A DNA stretch of 64,000 bases, taken from contig NZ_SRKZ01000005.1 of NCBI RefSeq assembly GCF_004745865.1, positions 372,001 through 436,000 of the forward strand. Direction: 5' to 3'. This stretch comes from Hymenobacter wooponensis. Lineage in GTDB: Bacteria > Bacteroidota > Bacteroidia > Cytophagales > Hymenobacteraceae. The translations under genes and the position numbers were made by a program. The notes beneath the pieces are model-generated. The model saw only the letters and a program-made list of their open reading frames with translations. It was not told where the DNA came from and ran no database searches. Numbering within the stretch: position 1 is the first letter of the stretch; each line of letters begins with the position of its first letter. This document shows, in pieces, positions 40,788 through 49,058 of this stretch.

Positions 40788-40819
40788 TAACTCACAATTT
40801 CGCTAACTCACCATTTCAC
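40788..40819. repeat. Octamer tract upstream of rplS
   Basis: TAACTCAC, AATTTCGC, TAACTCAC, CATTTCAC: four units in exact 8-bp register. The reverse complement has the GCGA variant in third place, as in copy A. It lies just upstream of the rplS promoter, so here the tract is not in the leader. Confidence 0.65.
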
Positions 40820-40837
40820 ATTTCAAAAATAGAGCGC

Positions 40838-40845
40838 TATATTTG
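40838..40845 (+). promoter_or_regulatory. -7 promoter box of rplS
   Basis: TATATTTG, followed by CGCC, matches TAnnTTTG and lies 57 bases before the ATG. It lets rplS be expressed apart from trmD, which ends 179 bases upstream. Confidence 0.6.
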
Positions 40846-40901
40846 CGCCTCTTTAACAGAAACCTCGGACGGCGCGGCCGTCCTTCACAGTTTTTCCAGC
40901 C

Positions 40902-41282
40902 ATGAGCGTACTACTCGATTTTATTCAGCAGGAATCCAAGGAGCGCCGCGCCAGCTTCCCCCAATTTGCCGCCGGTGACACCATCAATGTTCACGTGAAA
41001 ATCCGTGAGGGCAATAAGGAGCGCATTCAGCAGTTCCAGGGCGTAGTTATCCAGCGCAAGAATTCTAACTCGAACGGCGAGACTTTCACCGTACGTAAAA
41101 TCTCGAACCAGATCGGTACCGAGCGTATTTTCCCCCTCTTGTCGCCTAACATCGACAAGATCGAGGTAATCCGTCGTGGTAAAGTTCGTCGTGCTCGTCT
41201 GTTCTACCTGCGTGGCCTGTCGGGCAAAGCTGCTCGTATCAAGGAGCGTCGTTTGAACGTAGCCGAGAAAGTAACTGCTTAA
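40902..41282 (+). CDS. rplS: 50S ribosomal protein L19
   Basis: A 126-residue ribosomal protein, normal in length, located at the 30S-50S interface. Characteristic phrases are GDTINVHVKIREGNKERIQQF, GVVIQRKNSNSNGETFTVRK, RIFPLLSPNIDKIEVIRRGK and RRARLFYLRGLSGKAARIKE. It uses CGT and GTA codons strongly, as expected for a highly expressed gene. It closes the rpsP-rimM-trmD-rplS cluster and has a strong terminator. Confidence 0.97.
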   Translation: MSVLLDFIQQESKERRASFPQFAAGDTINVHVKIREGNKERIQQFQGVVIQRKNSNSNGETFTVRKISNQIGTERIFPLLSPNIDKIEVIRRGKVRRARLFYLRGLSGKAARIKERRLNVAEKVTA

Positions 41283-41299
41283 GCTACTTCTCTGAGAAT

Positions 41300-41334
41300 A
41301 AAAAAGCCGGCTTCCTTACGGAGGCCGGCTTTTC
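41300..41334 (+). terminator. Terminator after rplS
   Basis: AAAAGCCGGC and TTCC pair with GGAG and GCCGGCTTTT across TTAC. It starts 18 bases after the stop codon. Confidence 0.85.
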
Positions 41335-41452
41335 TGCGTTTGACAGTTTGCTATGCCGATGTTACAGGCCTAGCATTACGCCCAGCTCCCGTATCTGCAA
41401 TTATGTAGCTACAGGAGCCGGCGTTATTTTGACACAACCGCTACTTAAGTAA

Positions 41453-41869
41453 TTAGCGGTTAGAATCTTGACTCAGGTCCTGCTCAGGGGTAGTCTGGGG
41501 AGATTGTACTTGCTTAGCAGCGGCGCTAAGGGCTTCACCCAAGTTAGCTACCCGCTCTGCAGTATTAGGGTTGTCAGCAAATACGGCGGCTTTGCTCGTA
41601 TTGGCCCCGAGACGGCTGAGTAGTTGCGACACCAAGTTTTTATCAATAGTACCTCCACCGAAGTGTGCCTTCAGCGCCTGCAAATCCGTGACGATCTGGT
41701 GTAGCTCCGGGTTGTTAACGTCTTTCAGATCTTCAATCCAGCGCTGGAAGTGGTTATCGAGGCCCGAGCGGGTGGCTTCTTCCTGCAGGTCGCTAGTCAG
41801 GATTTTTACTGCGCCGTCAAGGTGGTTCTGGTGCTGCGTATCGTCTTTGGGTTGCTTATGGAAGGACAT
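41453..41869 (-). CDS. Hypothetical small cytoplasmic helical protein
   Basis: A 138-residue protein starting at ATG 41869 (MSFHKQPKDDTQHQNHLDGA), without signal peptide. The middle part is helical (VKILTSDLQEEATRSGLDNH, LHQIVTDLQALKAHFGGG) and the tail is Gln/Ser-rich (KQVQSPQTTPEQDLSQDSN). The family is not recognised. It is divergent from the M1 peptidase gene. Confidence 0.65.
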   Translation of the reverse strand: MSFHKQPKDDTQHQNHLDGAVKILTSDLQEEATRSGLDNHFQRWIEDLKDVNNPELHQIVTDLQALKAHFGGGTIDKNLVSQLLSRLGANTSKAAVFADNPNTAERVANLGEALSAAAKQVQSPQTTPEQDLSQDSNR

Positions 41870-42015
41870 AGAAGTATTTGGTTGAGCCGCTGCTGCGGAG
41901 TTGAGGAAGGGAACACTGTGGCAAACGGAAGAGGTTGGCAAAGGTTATGGACGGCTATCCGGTGGCTGAACCGTACTTTCGTGTTATTACCCGCCCATGT
42001 CCTTTATCCTTTCGC

Positions 42016-45009
42016 ATGAAAAAACTTTTATCCGGCACCTGGCTGGTGTTGCTTCCCCTATTTACTCAGGCTCAATCTAGGCCAGCACAAGCTAGCTGGC
42101 AGCAGGAAACCAACTATTCTATTGACGTAGCGCTTGACGACAAGCAGCACGTGTTGACGGGGCAAGAGGAGCTTACTTACGTTAACCACTCGCCAAGCTC
42201 CCTGTCTTATATCTGGTTTCATCTGTGGCCGAATGCATACCGCGACAACACTACGGCCTTTGCCCGTCAGCAATTGCGTAATGGGTTTCGGACGTATCAG
42301 TTTGCAAAAGCTGAGCAACGTGGCTTTATAGACGGCCTAGATTTTAAAGTAAACGGTGTAGCGGCCAAGCTGGAATTTGACCCTAACAACCCCGACATAG
42401 CCAAACTGGTGCTGCCTAGGCCACTTGCCCCCGGCGCCAGCGCTACGATTACTACCCCATTCCGGGTTAAGATTCCGAACTCCTTCTCCCGGTTCGGACA
42501 CGTTGGACAGAGCTACCAAGTCACTCAATGGTACCCAAAGCCGGCCGTATTCGACCGTAAGGGCTGGCACCAGATGCCCTACTTAGATCAGGGTGAGTTC
42601 TACTCGGAGTTTGGCACCTTTGATGTGCGCATTACGCTGCCGGCCAACTATACCGTGGGGGCCACCGGCGTGCTGCAAAACCCCGATGAACAGGCGCGCC
42701 TGGACCAGTTGGCCGCAGCTACAGCACTCAAGAAAACTCAGCAAGAGTTTGGGGAGGACGTCAGCTTCCCGGCCTCAGCTCCGGAGACTAAAACTCTCCG
42801 CTATGTGCAGGACCGGGTGCACGACTTTGCCTGGTTTGCCGATAAGCGCTTTAACGTGCTAAAAAGCGGCGTTACGCTGCCTTCTGGTAAGCAAGTGACC
42901 TCTTGGGTTATGTTTACTAATAAAGAGGCGGAGAAGTGGGTAAAAGGCCTTCAGGAAGTCAACGACGCTCTTACCTACTATTCACAATGGGTAGGCGAAT
43001 ACCCGTATGCTTCTGCTACAGCCGTTGATGGGGCTCTCAGTGCCGGCTCTGGTATGGAGTACCCCATGGTGACCGTTACCATGCCCGCCGCTATTGTGCA
43101 CGAGGTAGGCCACAACTGGTTCTATGGCATTCTGGCCTCCAATGAGCGTGACTTTCCGTGGATGGACGAGGGCGTGAACTCCTACGTGGAGAATCGGGTA
43201 GCTGAGCGCGAAAACCCCACGGCCGGGCAGTTCGATTTTCTTACAAAGGTGCCGTTCCTGGCTCGTACATTCGATATAGATGGCCTAGATGCTACAGCCT
43301 TGAACCAGGTGCCTTACCAAATGATGGCTAGCCGTGGCCTAGACCAGCCTGTGAGCGGCCCCACATCAATGGCATATGGCCGGCTGAATTACGCTACCAT
43401 TGTATACGGCAAAACTGCCTCTTTACTGAAGTACTTAGCGGGCTACCTGGGCCAGGATAAGTTTGATGCCGCTATGCAGGCCTATTACCAGCGCTGGCAG
43501 TTCCGCCACCCCTACCCCGAAGATATGGAGGCAGTGTTTGAGGAAGTGAGCGGGCAGAAGCTTGACTGGTTCTTCAAGGACATGCTCACGAATCAGGTGC
43601 ACTACGACGCTACCCTATCCGACATATTGGTGCAAGACCAGCAAGTGAAAGTACTGGTTCGTAATGATGGCTCGGCACCCTTCGCAGTACCCGTGGCGAC
43701 GCTTGATGCCCAAGGAAAAGTCCTCGAAACTCAGTGGACGCCTGTCTTTGGCACTACTAAAGGGGACGAGAACGATGAGGTGCAACTCAACTTCCGTAGC
43801 GAGGGAGTAGCCTCTGTAGTAATTGACCCTGGTTACCTCACCCCCCAACTTAACCGCCGCGACGACCACATTAAGGTCACTGGCTCTTTCCGTACCTGGG
43901 AGCCACTTCACATCCGCCCCTTGGCAAGCCTGGAGCGCTGGGACCGGAATACCGTCAACTGGCTGCCCGTGTTTGGGGCAAACACCTCCGATAAGTTTAT
44001 GCTGGGGGCAGCCTTTTACAACAACAGCATTGCGCCCAAGAAGCTAAACTTCCTGGCCATGCCCATGTACAGCTTCAACCGCAATGAACTGAACGGCATC
44101 GGCAACATCAGCTTGAATGTGCTGCCCCAGAAGAACGTTCGGCAGCTGGTGACGGAGGTATTGGTGCAGCGCTTTGAGCGGTACCGCAAGCTGGAGCCCA
44201 GCATCACGCTTACCCTCCCCCACTCTGCTTATGATCAGCCGCAGCACACGCTGAAGGGAACTCTGTCTTATATCAAAGACGAAGACCTGCATCGCACCAG
44301 CAGCATTCAGACGCTGGAGTACAGGGTGCAGCAGAACAATGCCTTGCAAAACTGGTCGGCGCACCTGGAACTGAACCACTTCATCCCGTCCCAAGCCGAC
44401 GACATTCCTTCCAGCGAAGCCACTTTGCTGCGCGCTACGGCCACCTATGGGCGCTACTACTCAGCCAAGAAGCAAGTGCGGGCCCGCCTGTTTGGGGGCC
44501 GGTTTCTGCAGTCATCTACCTTCACGGACTTCTATATGGGCCTGAGCGGTAGCCCCGACTACCGCCGGCAAACAGCTTTCCTTGACCGTCAGCAGATTTC
44601 GGATGCCTTCACCGCGCAGCGGCACCAGACCGATGACCGCGACGGTGCCTTCAAAAGCTACGTGCCTACCACGAGTGGCCTACAAGTGAATAGCCAGCGC
44701 TGGCTGAGCACCCTGAACCTGGAAGCTGATTTGCCCGTGACCAGCCTAGCCGTATTTGCCGACTTTGGCGCCACCAAGGAATTCCAGACGCTGTACGAAT
44801 CGCGCGGGGCTCAGCGCCTCTATTATGATGCGGGCTTGGTACTTCCGCTATTCAAGAACGTGTTCCGGCTCTACCTGCCGGTGGCGGGCTCCCAGTACCA
44901 GGACGGTTTGCCCAACAGCCGCAAAGATTTCACCGATCGTATTCGCTTTGTACTGCACTTGGAGCAGCTCAATCCGTTCCGGTTACTGGATGAGCAGCTA
45001 GCGCAATAG
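42016..45009 (+). CDS. M1 family metallopeptidase (aminopeptidase N-like), secreted
   Basis: A 997-residue protein starting at ATG 42016, with signal peptide (MKKLLSGTWLVLLPLFTQAQ). It has an N-terminal beta-saddle domain. The catalytic domain holds a GMEYPM motif (GSGMEYPMVTV, the counterpart of GAMEN) and the zinc site HEVGH (362-366) with Glu385 in WMDEGVNSY, the normal HEXXH-18-E spacing. The last 350 residues are an unusual long beta-rich region that ends in barrel-like sequence (FRLYLPVAGSQYQDGLPNSR). It probably degrades peptides in the periplasm or at the outer membrane. Confidence 0.9.
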   Translation: MKKLLSGTWLVLLPLFTQAQSRPAQASWQQETNYSIDVALDDKQHVLTGQEELTYVNHSPSSLSYIWFHLWPNAYRDNTTAFARQQLRNGFRTYQFAKAEQRGFIDGLDFKVNGVAAKLEFDPNNPDIAKLVLPRPLAPGASATITTPFRVKIPNSFSRFGHVGQSYQVTQWYPKPAVFDRKGWHQMPYLDQGEFYSEFGTFDVRITLPANYTVGATGVLQNPDEQARLDQLAAATALKKTQQEFGEDVSFPASAPETKTLRYVQDRVHDFAWFADKRFNVLKSGVTLPSGKQVTSWVMFTNKEAEKWVKGLQEVNDALTYYSQWVGEYPYASATAVDGALSAGSGMEYPMVTVTMPAAIVHEVGHNWFYGILASNERDFPWMDEGVNSYVENRVAERENPTAGQFDFLTKVPFLARTFDIDGLDATALNQVPYQMMASRGLDQPVSGPTSMAYGRLNYATIVYGKTASLLKYLAGYLGQDKFDAAMQAYYQRWQFRHPYPEDMEAVFEEVSGQKLDWFFKDMLTNQVHYDATLSDILVQDQQVKVLVRNDGSAPFAVPVATLDAQGKVLETQWTPVFGTTKGDENDEVQLNFRSEGVASVVIDPGYLTPQLNRRDDHIKVTGSFRTWEPLHIRPLASLERWDRNTVNWLPVFGANTSDKFMLGAAFYNNSIAPKKLNFLAMPMYSFNRNELNGIGNISLNVLPQKNVRQLVTEVLVQRFERYRKLEPSITLTLPHSAYDQPQHTLKGTLSYIKDEDLHRTSSIQTLEYRVQQNNALQNWSAHLELNHFIPSQADDIPSSEATLLRATATYGRYYSAKKQVRARLFGGRFLQSSTFTDFYMGLSGSPDYRRQTAFLDRQQISDAFTAQRHQTDDRDGAFKSYVPTTSGLQVNSQRWLSTLNLEADLPVTSLAVFADFGATKEFQTLYESRGAQRLYYDAGLVLPLFKNVFRLYLPVAGSQYQDGLPNSRKDFTDRIRFVLHLEQLNPFRLLDEQLAQ

Positions 45010-45041
45010 AGTTCTAATCTGTCGGTTTTTTAAGTTACTTG

Positions 45042-45102
45042 GCATTCCGAGCTGAGAAGACACTGGCCTAGAAGCAGGCTGGAGCTTCTTGGCTCGGAAT
45101 GC
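45042..45102. repeat. 61-bp intergenic palindrome
   Basis: GCATTCCGAGC (from 45042) is repeated inverted as GCTCGGAATGC (to 45102), with AAG and CTT pairs inside and CTGGCCTAG in the centre. It lies 32 bases after the M1 peptidase stop and may serve as its terminator. Confidence 0.65.
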
Positions 45103-45126
45103 TTGTTTTCCTTACGTCCTTTCCTC

Positions 45127-45732
45127 ATGCGTGCTTCTGGCTTGGTTATCGGATTCCTGCTTGGTGGCCTAGGCCTGTTGGTAAGTTGCCAGACCGATTA
45201 TGCCGACCTTCCTACCTATTCCAAAGAACGTCGGCTGCTGCAAGTAGTGGTGGAAACTCCAGCGGGCACTAACCACGAGCAGCATTTTGACCCTGAGACC
45301 CACAAGTTTCAGCCTATGCGGCAGGCAGGTGTAGAACGCGTAGTGGAGTTCCTACCGTTTCCTGGCAACTACGGCTTTATTCCAGGCACTCGCTCGGCGG
45401 AGGCCTCAGCCAGTACCTTCCAGCCCTTGCAAGCGCTGGTGCTAGCTGAAACTCAGCCTGCGGGTACCATCCTAGAGGTGATGCCCATTGGGTTAGTGCT
45501 GCTGGATGTTGATGGGGCATTGGAGCAGGTAATACTCGCCGTGCCGGCCCGCCCTGGCCAACGTATCCTGCCAGACGTTACTGATTGGACTACCCTGCAA
45601 CGACGCTACCCAGCAGTTCGTCAAGCACTAGGCGTATGGTTCCAACACCGCAGCCCCTCCAATGCTGTGCGTATTGCTGGCTGGAAGGACGAGAAATTCG
45701 CGGAGCAGCAGATCAAGGCGCAATTACAGTAG
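45127..45732 (+). CDS. Inorganic-pyrophosphatase-like lipoprotein lacking catalytic aspartates
   Basis: A 201-residue protein starting at ATG 45127. A lipoprotein signal ends in LLVSC (Cys21), so it is anchored to a membrane outside the cytoplasm. The mature part aligns along its length with soluble type I pyrophosphatases: VVVETPAGTN, FPGNYGFIPGT (Tyr82), PIGLVLLDVDGALEQVILAVP and the helix ending in GWKDEKFAEQQIKAQL. The metal-binding GDPxD loop is replaced by STFQPLQ (97-103), and the later Asp pair is not kept (V and E in those places). It therefore probably does not hydrolyse pyrophosphate and may bind another ligand. Confidence 0.72.
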   Translation: MRASGLVIGFLLGGLGLLVSCQTDYADLPTYSKERRLLQVVVETPAGTNHEQHFDPETHKFQPMRQAGVERVVEFLPFPGNYGFIPGTRSAEASASTFQPLQALVLAETQPAGTILEVMPIGLVLLDVDGALEQVILAVPARPGQRILPDVTDWTTLQRRYPAVRQALGVWFQHRSPSNAVRIAGWKDEKFAEQQIKAQLQ

Positions 45733-45801
45733 TAGCTGCTAGGCCACCCTTAAATTTCAAGCTCCCCCTTGCTAAGAACTTTCTAGTGACGCCAGTAAAC
45801 G

Positions 45802-45836
45802 AAAAGGCCCAACTGGTAACCAGTTGGGCCTTTTTT
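45802..45836. terminator. Bidirectional terminator
   Basis: A perfect stem: AAAAGGCCCAACTGGT pairs with ACCAGTTGGGCCTTTT, followed by Ts. It lies between the pyrophosphatase-like gene and the convergent gene that ends at 45854. Confidence 0.88.
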
Positions 45837-45853
45837 ATGCGCGTAGTTAACGA

Positions 45854-46564
45854 CTACTCAATTTTATTCATGCGCTCCTTTACAGCTTCCAGAGCCACGC
45901 GCATGTTCACAATGTCGGCGCGTGCGGCTTCCTGCTCTTTCAGGTTCATGTCCACCATGTTGTTGTACTGGAGCAGTTCAGCGGCGTTCTGAGCCAGCTG
46001 CTGCTGAATTTCAGCCTTCTTAGCTTTGTTCTTCTCGATGTCCTTCTTGATAGCGTCGGCCTTCGCAATTACTGCGTTGTGGTTGTTCTGCGACGATACC
46101 AAGCCTTTTTCAGCCTCAGCTACCTGAATAGCCAAGTCTTCGCGGTAGAGCATACGAGCGAAATCTTTCAAATAGCCTTCAGCCGACTTCCACTGCACGG
46201 GAGTAGCGTCTTTGCTCAAGTAAGCGTTACCCAAGTCAATCGACCACCATACGGTAGTACCCGTTGGTACCGCGTCAACTTTGCTGATTACACGAATAGG
46301 GGTTTTCGAAATTGCCTCGATAACCACACCATCCATGGTATAGATACCTTTGTCAACTTTTACTTTGCCTCCGAACTCCGTGTCGAGCTTCTTTTTCCAA
46401 GAATCTTCTACACGCTTGCTGTCAAGCTGCACCGAAACACGCTGGCCTTTACGCGGAATGCCCTTAATAGCCATGTCCGTTTCGTCAACCGGCGACTTTT
46501 GCGCGAAGCTGGTTACTGATAGTACTAATACCAGCAGTAAAGAAAGGAGTACGCCTCTTTTCAT
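45854..46564 (-). CDS. Secreted hypothetical protein with C-terminal coiled coil
   Basis: A 236-residue protein with signal peptide (MKRGVLLSLLLVLVLSVTSFAQ). Residues about 30-130 resemble a small beta-rich domain (QRVSVQLDSKRVEDSWKKKL, GTTVWWSIDLGNAYL). The C-terminal 90 residues form a long coiled coil (AKADAIKKDIEKNKAKKAEI, QQQLAQNAAELLQYNNMVD). The pattern is like DUF4468-type proteins, but I cannot assign it firmly. It is divergent from queD, and the 285-base gap is AT-rich with no further gene seen. Confidence 0.65.
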   Translation of the reverse strand: MKRGVLLSLLLVLVLSVTSFAQKSPVDETDMAIKGIPRKGQRVSVQLDSKRVEDSWKKKLDTEFGGKVKVDKGIYTMDGVVIEAISKTPIRVISKVDAVPTGTTVWWSIDLGNAYLSKDATPVQWKSAEGYLKDFARMLYREDLAIQVAEAEKGLVSSQNNHNAVIAKADAIKKDIEKNKAKKAEIQQQLAQNAAELLQYNNMVDMNLKEQEAARADIVNMRVALEAVKERMNKIE

Positions 46565-46849
46565 ATGGAATGGAATGAGTTGAGAAGAAATGATTTACAG
46601 GTTAATTCGGCTTGAATACAGGAATCCGACTCATCAAATTTAAATAGACTGTAAGCCAACTTCGCACACCTCAGATTGATTTTTTTTGAGATTTACCATT
46701 TTTGTTGAATAATTCATATGCAGTATTATTTAACTGCCAAAACAACATATATATGTTCCTATAAATGCCGATTTTGATGAAACTATCGCCTCCTTTTTCT
46801 TCTTTGGAGAGTGCAAACAAAAGCCTCTCTTCCAGGTTCTATCTCGACT

Positions 46850-47257
46850 ATGCAAGTAACCGTCTGCCGCAAGGAACACTTTAATGCTGCCCACCGGTTG
46901 CACAACCCCGCTTGGAGCGAGGAGCAAAACCAGCGCGTGTTTGGCAAGTGCAACAACCCTCATTATCATGGCCATAACTACGAGCTAATTGCGCGCCTCA
47001 CGGGCCCAATTGATCCAGATACAGGCTACGTATATGATATGAAGCGGCTCAGTGACCTGATGAAGCGCGAGATTCTGGATATCTTTGATCATCGCAATCT
47101 TAATCTTGACACGGAGGATTTTCGCAACCTCAACCCTACTGCCGAGAATATCGCTGTTGTGATATGGAACCGGTTACGCCCCCACTTGGCGGCTCACTTA
47201 AGCCTGTCGGTCACGCTGTATGAGACCGAACGCAATTTTGTAGAATACCATGGATAA
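46850..47257 (+). CDS. queD: 6-carboxytetrahydropterin/6-pyruvoyl-tetrahydropterin synthase (QueD-like)
   Basis: A 135-residue tunnelling-fold enzyme starting at ATG 46850. The zinc ligands are His15 (FNAAHRLHN), His40 and His42 (HYHGHNYEL), and Cys34 in FGKCNNPHYH is the catalytic cysteine. DHRNLNLD and NPTAENIAVVIWNRL are typical. It converts dihydroneopterin triphosphate to 6-carboxytetrahydropterin in queuosine synthesis, or to pyruvoyl-tetrahydropterin in biopterin synthesis. It overlaps folE, which makes its substrate, by 8 bases, so the two are coupled. No queC or queE is in the window. Confidence 0.9.
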   Translation: MQVTVCRKEHFNAAHRLHNPAWSEEQNQRVFGKCNNPHYHGHNYELIARLTGPIDPDTGYVYDMKRLSDLMKREILDIFDHRNLNLDTEDFRNLNPTAENIAVVIWNRLRPHLAAHLSLSVTLYETERNFVEYHG

Positions 47258-47930
47258 CCCAGTGCCCGCGGCCTCCGCTGCGGATGGCGCAGCTCCGGCG
47301 GCCGATGGTCACCTGACCGAGTCGCTCCGTACTCCCCTCCGCTCCGATGCTTTCACCCTCAGTGATGAGGAGAAAATAACTGCTATTGCCGGCCACTTCC
47401 GTGAGATAATGGAAGTGCTTGGACTTGACCTCTCCGACGATAGTTTGAACGGTACCCCTAGGCGGGTTGCTAAGATGTACGTGCAGGAGTGGTTCCGAGG
47501 GCTCAACCCCGAGCACCGCCCCGATGTGAAGCTGTTTGAGAACCGCTACCAGTACCAGAACCTACTGGTAGAGCGCGATATCACTCTGTTCTCTTGCTGC
47601 GAGCATCACTTTGTCCCGATCATTGGAAAAGCGCATGTGGCCTACTTGCCGGGTGAGCATGTGGTAGGCCTAAGCAAGCTCAACCGAGTGGTGCAATACT
47701 ATGCTCGGCGCCCCCAGGTGCAGGAACGTCTTACCCGCCAGATTGCCGAAGAGCTCAAGCAGGCGCTGCGCACTGATGATGTAGCAGTGCTAATTGAAGC
47801 CGACCACTTGTGCGTAATGAGCCGGGGCGTGAATGACACCAGCAGTGGTACGCTTACGGCCGAATACGGTGGTGCCTTCAATACTGATAGTGCGCTACGG
47901 CAAGAGTTTCTGCGTCTGGTAGGCAAGTAA
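47250..47930 (+). CDS. folE: GTP cyclohydrolase I
   Basis: A 226-residue enzyme. It opens the GTP ring to form dihydroneopterin triphosphate, the first step of folate and pterin synthesis. The core has MEVLGLDLSDDSLNGTPRRVAKMYVQEWF, the zinc site CCEHHFVPIIGKAHVAYLPG, GLSKLNRVVQYYARRPQVQERLT and the second zinc Cys in LIEADHLCVMSRGV. The Ala-rich first 40 residues are less conserved. It overlaps queD. Confidence 0.96.
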   Translation: MDNPVPAASAADGAAPAADGHLTESLRTPLRSDAFTLSDEEKITAIAGHFREIMEVLGLDLSDDSLNGTPRRVAKMYVQEWFRGLNPEHRPDVKLFENRYQYQNLLVERDITLFSCCEHHFVPIIGKAHVAYLPGEHVVGLSKLNRVVQYYARRPQVQERLTRQIAEELKQALRTDDVAVLIEADHLCVMSRGVNDTSSGTLTAEYGGAFNTDSALRQEFLRLVGK

Positions 47931-48070
47931 GCTCAACTGCTGGGCCACTTGTCGCAAACTATTCTGTTGCGAGTTATCAGTTGCCTGTTAGCTTGCGTCT
48001 CTGATCTCTATCTATGCTGCCGGGTTGAACTTTACAAATCACCGGCTCTACCACCTGGCAACTCTCTATA

Positions 48071-48982
48071 ATGTCCCGCAAAGTTCTGATTACTGGTGGC
48101 ACTGGCCTAATAGGCACTCGTCTTGCTGAGATGCTGATTGACGCTGGTTATGAGGTGGCCCTATTGAGCCGACATCCCGGCGCGTCTCGTTACCGTGGCT
48201 TCCGCTGGGATCCACAAGCAGGTGCCATTGACGGAGCCGCTGTCACTTATGCCGATTACATTATCAATCTGGCTGGTAGTAGCGTATCGGATGGCAAATG
48301 GACCAATGAGCGCAAACGGGAAATTTTGTCTAGCCGCTTGGCTGGCACTAAACTGGTAGCCCGTGAGCTGGCCAAGGGCAATCACCATGTGCAAGCGTTT
48401 ATCTCCGCCTCGGCCATTGGCATCTACGGCGACCAGGATGACCGCGTGGTTAACGAGCAGACGCCGCCCGCTCCAAACGATTTCCTGGCTGAAGTCTGCC
48501 AGCAGTGGGAAGCAGCTGCTCAGAGTGTAGCTGAGGGCAATATCCGTACGGCTATTTTTCGGATTGGGATTGTGCTGAGCCCGGAAGGTGGTGCACTGGT
48601 ACCCCTGGCTCGCGTAGTAAAAATGATGGCTGGGGCCCCCTTGGGGTCAGGTCGGCAGTACATGTCGTGGATTCACCTAGACGATTTGTGCCGTTTACTT
48701 ATTCAGTCTCTGGAGGAAAACACTTGGGCAGGGACCTATAATGCCGTTTCGCCCAACCCGGTTACCAACCAAGAATTCACTAAAACACTAGCCGAGGTGT
48801 TACACCGGCCCCTAGTCTTACCCAAAGTGCCCGAGTTTGGCCTTAAGCTAGTGATGGGCGAGATGAGCGAAATTGTGCTGGCTTCTCAGCGCGTAAGTGC
48901 AGAGAAAGTCCTGCACCAAGGATTTACATACGAATACCCTGAGCTAAAGCCCGCTCTAGAGTCGTTTTACAACGAAGCGTAA
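48071..48982 (+). CDS. TIGR01777-family NAD-dependent epimerase-like protein
   Basis: A 303-residue extended short-chain dehydrogenase. The N-terminal Rossmann motif is TGGTGLIGTRLAE (7-19). INLAGSSVSDGKWTNERKREIL and ISASAIGIYGDQDDRVVNE are phrases of the TIGR01777/SDR39U1 group, and VSPNPVTNQEFTKTLAEVLHRP and a DUF1731-like C-terminal end (GEMSEIVLASQRVSAEKVLHQ) complete it. The substrate of this family is not established. It is monocistronic, with a strong terminator behind it. Confidence 0.88.
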   Translation: MSRKVLITGGTGLIGTRLAEMLIDAGYEVALLSRHPGASRYRGFRWDPQAGAIDGAAVTYADYIINLAGSSVSDGKWTNERKREILSSRLAGTKLVARELAKGNHHVQAFISASAIGIYGDQDDRVVNEQTPPAPNDFLAEVCQQWEAAAQSVAEGNIRTAIFRIGIVLSPEGGALVPLARVVKMMAGAPLGSGRQYMSWIHLDDLCRLLIQSLEENTWAGTYNAVSPNPVTNQEFTKTLAEVLHRPLVLPKVPEFGLKLVMGEMSEIVLASQRVSAEKVLHQGFTYEYPELKPALESFYNEA

Positions 48983-48999
48983 CGCTTCGTTTGCTAATA

Positions 49000-49040
49000 A
49001 GTAAAAGCCCTACCTGTAGCAACAGGTAGGGCTTTTACTT
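49000..49040. terminator. Bidirectional terminator between convergent genes
   Basis: AAGTAAAAGCCCTACCTGT pairs with ACAGGTAGGGCTTTTACTT over a short loop, with A and T runs at both ends. It lies between the TIGR01777 and PBP genes. A second small hairpin, AACGAAGCG/CGCTTCGTT, covers the TIGR01777 stop. Confidence 0.88.
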
Positions 49041-49058
49041 GCCGGATGAATAGCTCCG

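Noticed and set aside
46610..46849. A preQ1 riboswitch upstream of queD
   Set aside because: The AT-rich gap lacks a recognisable preQ1 aptamer stem and loop pattern; CTCTC and AGGTT words alone are not enough.
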